Origin: Crocodylus rhombifer
Taxonomy: Eukaryota; Chordata; Crocodylia; Crocodylidae
Direction of reading: 5' to 3'
DNA length: 64,000 bases
Assembly (NCBI GenBank): GCA_038503035.1
Contig: JAVSML010001074.1
Location: 124,001-188,000, forward strand
Below, piece by piece: positions 53,220 to 64,000 of the stretch; the stretch's first letter is position 1, and each line of letters starts with the position of its first letter. The notes below the pieces were generated by a model that had not been told where the DNA came from, did no database searches, and saw nothing but the letters and a program-made list of their open reading frames with translations. Position numbers and translations under genes: made by a program.

Positions 53220-53545
53220 GTATGGGTGCCTATATACATACTCTGCTTAATTAATTGAGACTGCTTAATGAATCAAGTCTGCTGGAGCATTCTAATCAGA
53301 ATGCTCCAGCGTACTGCGGCATCTCATGTATTCAGTGTCTCATGTTTCAAAATGGCAGTGGGGGTGCCTTAACTAAAGCTCATTCAATGAGCTTTAGTTA
53401 AAGCGCTCCTGCCACCATTTTGAAACATGGGATGCTGAATACACAAGACATTGCATTTTAATTAGAGCAGCACCCGAGAGTCGCTCTAATTAAAGTGCTT
53501 TCCCAACCCCCCCCACCCCCCAGCACATGTATAGATGTCTTATGG
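53220..53545. mobile_element. Palindromic element, ATGGTGGTGGGGGTGC family (copy 3)
   Basis: This is the best preserved copy. The core at 53349-53432 is AAAATGGCAGTGGGGGTGCC, TTAACTAAAGCTCATTCAAT, then GAGCTTTAGTTAAAGCGCTC and TGCCACCATTTT, a long near-perfect palindrome. A second, outer inverted pair is CTGGAGCATTCT / AGAATGCTCCAG at about 53282-53310. The ends (GTGCCTATATACATA and CATGTATAGATGTC) are weakly inverted. Confidence 0.8.
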
Positions 53546-53984
53546 TTCTACAAAAATATAACCCCTGATTTAGCACAGCGCATTCTTATGTCCTTGTTAA
53601 TGTTAGTGGGATACAGACATGGATGTAATGGCTTGATTAAGTATGTATGGACTTAGCTACATTTTTAAATGCTATCTTGAACTGAGGATTTCAGAGGAGA
53701 ATTTCATCTGCACATTTTATAGAAAGAGTTAATTTTTCCATTGTTCTCTTGGTAGAGCATACAGAATTCCATAACAGAAATATCATTCTCACAAAATCCT
53801 TTTGCAAGGGGAAAAAAGGTTTCAGATGCGTTTTAAAATACATTGTTATATTTTTCTTTTCTTCCACATTCTGTACAATTGGACTCAGCATACTAAGGAA
53901 GCTTATACTTTCAGGTGTACATGGTTATCTTTTCAGAATACAAAATTATAGTCCTAAACATTTTTAAAATACCCTCAAATATTT

Positions 53985-56166
53985 TTTGAGGGTAGACTGA
54001 GTTCAGAATCCTGACAAAAAGAAGAAAGGAGAGCAGCAGAGTATGGACCCTGGACTTCAGAAAAGCAGACTTTGACTCACTCAGGGAACTGATGGGTAGG
54101 ATTCCCTGCAAAGCCAGTCTGAGGGGGCAAGGGGTCCAGGACACCCAGTTGTATTTTAAAGAAGCCTACTGAGGGTGCAGGAACAAACCATGCAGATGTG
54201 CAGAAAGAATAGCAAATATGGCAAGTGATTAGCTTGGCTTAGTAGAGAACTCTTCAGTGAGTTTAAACACAAAAAGGAAGCTTACAAGAAGTAGAAGTTT
54301 GGACAGATGACTAGGGAGGAGCATAAGAGTATTGCTTGGGCATACAGGGATGAAATCAGGAAGGTCAAAGCACAACTGTAGTTGCAGCTAGCAAGGGACA
54401 TGAAGAGTAAGAAGAAGGGTAACAAAAAGGTCATGGAAAGTGTGGGTCCCTTACTGAATGGGGGGGGGGGGGGGAAGGAGAGGGGCGTCAACTTAGCGAC
54501 AGATAAGGAAAAGGCTGAAGTACTCAAGCTGACCTTGGTCTTCACAGGCAAGGTCAGTTCCCAGACTACTGTACCAGGCAGCAGTTTGGGGAGTAACACT
54601 CAGCAGTGAAAGAACAGGTTAGGGAGTATTTAGAAAAGCTGGGACATGTACAAGTCCATTGGGCTGGATGCAATGTACCTGAGGGTGCTGAGGAAGTTTG
54701 CTGATAGGACTAAAGAGCTGCTGGCCGTTATCTTTGAAAATGCATGGAGATTAGGGGAGGTCCTGGATGATTAGAAAAGGGAAACTATAGTGCCCATCTT
54801 TGAGAAATGGAAGAAGGGGGATCCAGGGAACTACAGACCAGTCAGCCTCACCTCAATTCCCATAAAAATCATGGAGCAGGTGCTCAAGGAATCCATTTTT
54901 AAGCATGTGGAGAAGAAAGTGATCAGGAACAGTCAGCATGGATTTGCCAAGGGCAAGTTATGCCTTACCAACCTAACTGCCTTCTGTGATGAGGAGACTG
55001 TCTCTGTGGATGTGAGGAAAGCAGTGGATGTAATATGTCTCAACTTTAGCAAGGCTACTGCTACCATCTCCCACAGCCTTCTTGCAAGCAAACTGAGGAA
55101 GTATGGGTTGGATGATTGGACTGTAAGGTGGATAAGAAAACTGGCTGGATTGTCAGGCTGAACAGGTTGTGACCAATTACTTGAGGTCTAGTTGGCAGCC
55201 AGTATCAAGTGGAGTGCCCAGGGTTTGGTTTTGGGGGCCGGTTTTGTTCAATATCTTCATTAACCATCTGGAAGATGGGATGGATTACACCCTCAGCAAG
55301 TTCATCTATGACACCAAGTTGAGGGGAGTAGTAGATATGCTGGAGGGTAGGGCTAGGATTCAGAGTGACCTAGACAAACTAGAGGATTGGGCCAAAAGGA
55401 ATTTCATGAGGTTCAACAAGGACAAGTGCAAAGTCCTGCACTTAGGATGGAAAAATACCATGCACTGGTACAGGCTTGGGACCAACTGGCTAAGCAGCAG
55501 CTCTGCAAAAAAAGACCTGGAGGTTACAGTGGACAATAAGGTGGATATGGGTCAACAGTATGCCCTTGTTGTCAAGAAGGCTAACGGCATACTGCGCTGC
55601 ATTAGTAGAAGCGCTGCCAGCAGATAGAGGGAAGTAATTATTCCCCTCTATTCTGCACTGGGGACACATCTGGAGTACTGTGTCCAGTTTTGGGCCCCCA
55701 CTACAGAAAGGATGTGGACAAATTGGACAGAGTCCAGCAGAGGGCAGTGCAAATGGTGAGGGGGCTGGGGCACATAACTTCTGAGGAAACACTGAGGGAA
55801 CTGGGTTTATTTAGTTTGCAGAAGAAAAGACAGAGAGGAATTAATAGCAGCCTTCACCTACCAGAAGGTTGGTTTGAAAGAGGATGGAGCTGGACTGTTC
55901 TCAGTGGTGGCAGATGATACAACAAGGAGCAATGGTTTCAAGTTGCAGCAAGGGAAGTTTAGGTTGAATGTTAGGAAAACCACTAGGAGGGTGGTGAAGC
56001 ACTGGAACAGGTTACCTAGGAGGGATGGAATCACCATCCTTGGAGGTTTTTAAGGCCCAGCTAGACAAAACCCTGGCTACAATGATCTAGTTCTGGATGA
56101 TCCTGCTTTGAATAAGGGGTTAGACTAGATGACCTCCTGAGGTCCCTTCCAACCCTAATTTTCTAT
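53985..56166 (+). mobile_element. CR1 LINE, long but decayed copy
   Basis: About 2.2 kb of CR1 ORF2 and 3' end. Recognisable are the endonuclease-RT linker near 54030-54130, NYRPVSLTSIPIKIMEQ near 54829, NSQHGFAKGKLCLTNL near 54930, a degraded active site (FIYDTK where FADDTK is expected, near 55302), KDKCKVLHLGWKN near 55420, and the C-terminal EETLRELGLFSLQKKR. Multiple stops and frameshifts break it. The tail ends with TTAGACTAGATGACCTCCTG, CCTTCCAACCCTAAT and TTCTATGATTT. It is older than and of a different subfamily from the 34700 copy. Confidence 0.92.
54461..54474. repeat. Poly-G tract inside CR1
   Basis: A run of about 14 G within the 53985-56166 CR1 copy. Similar poly-G or poly-C runs occur near 18332-18346, 36344-36353 and 44153-44164; such tracts expand and often cause assembly errors. 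Confidence 0.85.
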
Positions 56167-57354
56167 GATTTACAATGTATTTTTTTTGTTAAGGATGACT
56201 TTTTTTCCCCTTGTAGAAAATTGGCAGCCTGTCATGGATTGTGTGAAACATATGGAAGATGTTCCCAATATGTCTTTGAGATTGATTTGTTTACTTGCTA
56301 ACTTTCTTCCAGATTGTTGATAAGAATCTCTGTCTTGCAAGTTTAAAACTTCACTGCTGATGGCTTTGGTTGTGATACTAACAGGGGTTTGAAACATCAA
56401 AGGAGAAAGAAGATGACCTCAGCTTTCAGACTAAATAAATATCACCTCCACAACAGGCAAGGCCATGATATTTGAACTAATGTTTCCGTCTCCTGTCTAG
56501 TTTGTTTACTCTTGCCTTAGCATTCCCCTTTTATTTATGTTTCTTGGCAGGTCAGAAGGGAAAAAATAAATGCAATATTTATCAGAAAATACCATATATT
56601 CTCTTCCCTTGACTATTCCCTTAAGTTTGCGTGCTATAGCTTTGTCAAGTAAGGTCTGTAAACTGACAAAAGACCTTTGTGAATATTGTTGATGATTCAT
56701 TAATATGACTGGAACTGCTTCAGATTTATTTATTTTCGTGATTATACATAATTTATATCAATTCCTGCATTAGTGGAACAGAGTTCACCTTGATATGAGA
56801 TAATAAAATACATGTATCCCTTATAAGCCATATATATCTAGTTGATGAATTCAATCACAAAAGTTATGATACCCCAGAGGGTTAAGAGGCTATCCCAAAT
56901 AGCTGTATATTTTTGCAAGTTATCTTGTCTGGAGACTAGCAATTGTCTATGATCATCACTTTCAAAAGGCACTTTTTGTTTTCCCATTTATGGGGATTTA
57001 ATGATGTGAAACAATGGCAACTGCTGCTTAATTTAAATCTAGTGTTTTTCCCCTAAGAAGTGCAATCATCACATATGAAGAAAAGTGAAAGGGACAGAGA
57101 CAGATCAAAGTGATTCAGTGCCTGATACTCTGGTGTTTCTGTATCCGTGACCACAATGATTCAAGGAGCCCATCCCATCATAGGGTTTGTAATGAAGAAC
57201 TGCAGTTTGTGGAACCCTCATTAGTAATGTTCTTACTTAAGTCCTAGACTTTATTACAACCTTCCAATAACTAGATTCTATATAACGAAAATTATAAATT
57301 TGTTATAATTTGCCATGTCTATAATCTAATTATTAGAGGCTTGTTGTAATTTGC

Positions 57355-57660
57355 ACCCCCACCCCCCACAACTGCTGTGGCAGGGAAAGCAGCAGCAGTG
57401 AGGAAAGTGACAGGGAAAGGAGTGCCAGGGGGGCACATCCCTTGCTCTTTTTACCCCCTGCACCTTGCCACCCTCCCACACCTCCCCCCACAGCCTATCA
57501 GACGGCCCCAGCCCTGGCCCTGGCTGCAGCATGGGGCATGGAGCACAAGGTGGCTCCAACCATGGCTCTGGCCAGACAGAACAGTGGCTCTGGCCCCAAT
57601 CTGGGGCAGGGCTGGAGGTGGAGCAGCTCCCCTGTTGTTGTGCGGTCTCTCCCATGAAAA
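57355..57660. repeat. GC-rich block of unknown origin
   Basis: An abrupt GC-rich island in AT-rich intron, with overlapping low-complexity frames on both strands. TTGTTATAATTTGC and TTGTTGTAATTTGC lie just upstream (about 57300 and 57342). It is likely repeat-derived, as GC-rich cores elsewhere in the window are, but no terminal repeats were found. Confidence 0.4.
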
Positions 57661-57929
57661 AGTATATCTCAAACTCACAAATTTTTACCATTGGTTTCAG
57701 AATGCACGGGATGTAGTGGCTCTAGCTGGGGTAGAAGAAGGAACCAAAGATGGTAGTCAAAGAGCCTTTTCTTACCCTTTTGTGATTTCATAACTTCTAC
57801 TTTAAAACTGAATCCCACAGGCCTAAAAGTGAGATGTGCTGATCATCTTTAAATCTTAATGATGTCAGCATAAATTTCAGCTATTCAGAATGTACCCACT
57901 CTTGAGTCATTCAGCTTCCATAAAACTTA

Positions 57930-58037
<108 letters not shown>

Positions 58038-59604
58038 TCACCGATTATTTTCATTTAAAAAATAGCTTCACTCTCTCTCTTTTTTTTTTTATAAACACCA
58101 TAGAGTTGGGTCCTTTTGGATCAAGCAGTTGTGTGTGTCAAACATGGATAGAAAAGGCCATTGCGTTACTAGCTAAAAACTGAAATAATAGAGTTTCTTA
58201 GAAACTTAGAAAAAGAGTTAATGTGATATTAAATTCACCTTGCCTCTAATATTAAAAATGGGAAAATATAATGCAAGGATCATTTCTATAAGACAAAAGC
58301 AATTAATTTAACTCTAAATTGTCCAAACTTTCTAAGCTTTCACTTTGGAAGCATATTTTGTTTAAAAAAAAGGAGGCTCTTCTCAGGTATGATTATACAA
58401 CATATAATTGACATAGAACTAATTTTATTTTCCAAATTTTTGCTTAAATTTTCCAATGCAGTCTGAAAGCAATATGCAATATTGCAATAACCAATATGCA
58501 GTAGTTGGTACAGTGATTTATTATTAGATATGCAGCTTGAAAAATTGTGGTAAAAAAAATTAATCAGTTGTACCTGTTTAGGTTGCTGCTCCTTTGAACC
58601 TGAGAACAGCTATTCAATTCCTCATGCCCCTGACTCAATACACAGGTCTGTATCTTGCATTACATGGCAATTTGTGGCCAAGAAAATGGTCTCATTTTAT
58701 CTAGTCAATGGATACTTTTTAAAAGATTAGTAGGTTCACTCTGGTATTAAGAAGGTAATAGTGTACCAGATGTACACTTGTTTTAGAGCACCTGTAGTTG
58801 AGGTGTTTCCCTGTCAGGAAAGTTTTGACAGTCATATTGTCACCTTTCTGCTGGAAATCAACAGGATTTTCTCTCTCTCTGTTTTAGGAGGTGGAGAAAT
58901 GGTGATTTAGCACCTTCTCTCCCTACAGTCAGAACTGTTTGGAGATGGTGTCATACATATCCCACATTTGCAAGAGATTTAGGCCTATCTGTTATCATCA
59001 CAACACAATTTTGTAATGTAACCAGTTGCAAACCATACTGTTCAACATGTTAATACATTGTAGCTCTTTGCCATCATGAACTGAGATCAAGTGAGGTGTT
59101 CTAGGCTGCCACCCCAGAGGTTTCAAGTGACAGTTCCCTGCACCAAGGACCATGATCATTTTATTTTTAGAGCCACTTACCTTTCCAATTCCCATGTTGG
59201 ATAATGAGATTTCTTACTCCAGACCCTAGTGAGATAGTGGCCTTTCACATCATGCAGGCACCCCTGTCACTTCAGGCTAGTATTTACTACCTTCTGGAGT
59301 TCTTTGCTTGAAAGCTTCATTACTCAACGACCTCCTTAGTATGTGAGCACTAAGCTCAGCAAAATAAATTACAGGCATTTCAAGCTGCCAGCCCTGCTAG
59401 TGAATGATGTAGCCAGGACTGCCCTGTGGGACAGCTTACTCTTTGGGAACAGAGTCACCAGACCTAAAGCACTATATAGTATATCTTCAACAAATGGAAA
59501 AATGCATTGTGGGATGTGTAAGTGCATAAGTTACAGGATGAGGGAAGACTAGTTTTACTGATTACAGTGACATGATCAGAGGAGTGGGACCACAGAGCCA
59601 AAGA

Positions 59605-59878
59605 GTGCCTATATATATGCAGCAAGGCTGCTCTGATGCGCAATTACTATGTTCCAGCAGACTCCAACATCACATGCATCAGTGTCCCTGTGCTGAAAAA
59701 TGGCCGCAGGGGTGCTTTAACTAAAGCTCATTTGACCCTGCCATCATTTTTCAGTGCAGGGATACTGATACACATGAAGCCAGGCACTTTAATTAGACCA
59801 GCTCTTGGAGCTGCTCTAGTTAAAGCACTCCTTTCCATCTCTTCACATACTCCCAAAGAGTATCTATAAATGCTCAAA
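59605..59878. mobile_element. Palindromic element, ATGGTGGTGGGGGTGC family (copy 4)
   Basis: AAAAATGGCCGCAGGGGTGC, TTTAACTAAAGCTCATTTGA and then CTGCCATCATTTTTCAGTGC form the inverted core with one arm shortened. The right side AATTAGACCAGCTCTTGGAG is shared with the other copies. Confidence 0.7.
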
Positions 59879-60634
59879 GGGCCCTGTGTTTAAACATTTA
59901 AACAAAGACTCAAACCGTCTGTCAGGTTACCCTGCCAGAAGGCAGGAAGCAGCATCAAGATCTACTGCCTGTTAGCCATGTGCCATGCAAACTACTATTT
60001 TAAAGTATCAATGCCAGCTATTAATTAAAAGCATGATGAAAGCATTGTGTACATGAGAACACAGAGGACAGGTTGCGTGGCTCCCTCCTGTACTAGTTAG
60101 CTGGAGTGACACACCTGCAGATAAGTATTCTGAATCCAGTCTGCTCCCAGGTTTCCTCAGCTCTGATACCTCTGAGGGAAAAGGACACTTTCCCTTTCTT
60201 ATTCATACCTATGGTGCTTGCCTACAGCAGAAAAGATCTGGTGCTTCTGAGGCAAAATGTGAGTGTACATAGAAGTAACTTTTGAAATGTTTCCAAGTGA
60301 ATTGGGCTTGGAAACATTTAAAAAAGAAATGACTGAACCCAAGGGATATACGTACAGCCTCCCTGTGGCATTCTGAGGCTGGAAAATTTCAAAACACAGC
60401 CGTCTCCTTTAGCACAAGCCAGGGGTTGCTAAGGGAGGCTACAGTGACTTGCTGCCCCACTCCCCTCTCTTCTCAGAGACCACCAGAGTGGAGAGGTAAG
60501 CAGGGGTGCAGGGAGGTAGCACTGATCCTAATTCTGCAGCCTCAGATCCCTAAGCCTCTCGGCTTAGTCAAGTAGAGAGATAGAGGGGACTAGGGCTGCT
60601 GAACCCAGCTCCTGCAGTGGTTGGGATGGAACCT

Positions 60635-60675
60635 AGTTCCAGCACCAGCCCAGCTCCAGCACCAGCACCAGCAAA
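60635..60675. repeat. Short CCAGCA-rich minisatellite
   Basis: Units of TCCAGCACCAGC / CCAGCTCCAGC repeat about three to four times. This gives a false Trp/Cys-rich ORF on the minus strand. Confidence 0.7.
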
Positions 60676-61545
60676 GGTAAGCACATGTTTGGCAGGGGGT
60701 GGGGATCCCAACAAGAAGTGTAGGTGGTCCTAGTGGGAACCTGGCAGCACCCTGGGGCCCAAAGTAGGACCCTGCAGCTGGACAAATAGGAAACTCCCCC
60801 TCTCTGTCCCTGTGCATGAATAACCAAAAGTGAAATGCTTCAAAACAATACTTCATTTAGAAAGGTACTGCTCTGGAGTGCTTCTGCTGCTTTTGGAATC
60901 TTCAGAGGACACATTTGTTTGTCCAGCTGGTCCTCTGAAATGTTTCAAAGGAGTTTGAAATGTTTCAATTGTTACTTTTCTCCACACTTTGTGCAACTAG
61001 ACTATCACTACTTGGGAAATGAAAGAGGAACTAAAGTTGCAGCAAGCTGAGATCCCACCAGTCCAGAATTTGAAAGGAAAGGATTTGGATTTTTCCTGAA
61101 AGACGGTGCAAAGACTGCAGCAGTGAAAGACTTATTCTGTCCCTGAATGATGTGTGTAGTCTACTGAGGTTTTAGGATAGACACCTAAAGGTGATTTTCT
61201 AAACATTTTTGGTTTTAATACTCAACTTATTTTTCTTCTGTTCCTTAACATTTTTGCAGGGTAATTTCTGTTTTCTTTTTCAAACAGGAGTGTCAGATTG
61301 GGTTACATCAGCAAGTTTTGGCATAGCTAGCACTGGGTACCACCAGAAGCAGACTGCTCCAGCCACAGTCAAGTCAGTCGGTGACAGATGGACAGTTTCT
61401 GGAGGGGAAGTCTTTCCCCTCTCCTACTTTTCCGCTTCTGGAAGAACTGATGATCAACAACACTGAAAAGTGACTTCCCTAGCAGTTGCAGTGACCATGA
61501 AGAGAACAGGATTAAAAAAATACGGCAAATGAAATCCCAGCATCA

Positions 61546-64000
<2,455 letters not shown>

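Noticed and set aside
57326..57793. Overlapping 121- and 138-codon frames
   Set aside because: They are low-complexity Pro/Trp/Gly frames in a GC-rich block, open on both strands. No splice-site or domain evidence.

Overview
The window is a piece of a vertebrate nuclear genome. It is dominated by introns and interspersed repeats and carries one recognisable protein-coding gene, on the minus strand. Eleven short exons with canonical AG/GT borders (61589-61761 down to 3339-3535) join in a consistent reading phase into 458 codons. I recognise the product as the middle of CARMIL1 (LRRC16A), the capping-protein regulator: the last leucine-rich repeats, the helical dimerisation domain, and the start of the C-terminal region, including an intact CPI capping-protein-binding motif. 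The start of the gene lies beyond base 64000. The rest of the C-terminus, including the CSI motif and the proline-rich tail, lies before base 1.

The organism is probably a non-avian sauropsid, most likely a crocodilian, with turtle as the alternative. CR1 LINEs are the retroelements I can identify, no Alu, B1 or L1 elements are seen, and introns reach about 18 kb, which is unlike compact bird genes. Non-autonomous DNA transposons, mostly hAT-like with 8-bp target duplications, are unusually dense. This placement rests on repeat content and is an inference.

Layout from left to right: 1-3338, intron with the tail of a GC-rich fold-back hAT element; 3339-3931, two exons; 3932-21924, a very large intron with several DNA transposons (one nested in another), a CR1 tail and an exon-like segment at 18422-18506; 21925-27480, three exons; 27481-37735, an intron with a decayed hAT transposase, a fold-back hAT element and a well preserved CR1 copy; 37736-38599, two exons flanking a Helitron-like element; 38600-44989, an intron with an inverted CR1 copy and a cluster of DNA-transposon remnants; 44990-49911, two exons; 49912-57930, an intron with a long CR1 copy; 57931-61761, two exons; 61762-64000, upstream intron.

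No second gene, RNA gene, CRISPR array or new biological system is apparent. Most open reading frames are chance ORFs, many of them low-complexity frames inside GC-rich transposons. The most interesting items are a possible poison exon, three copies of a 1-kb fold-back hAT family, a nested insertion with both target duplications readable, a decayed hAT transposase, a Helitron-like element, and four copies of a palindromic element family.
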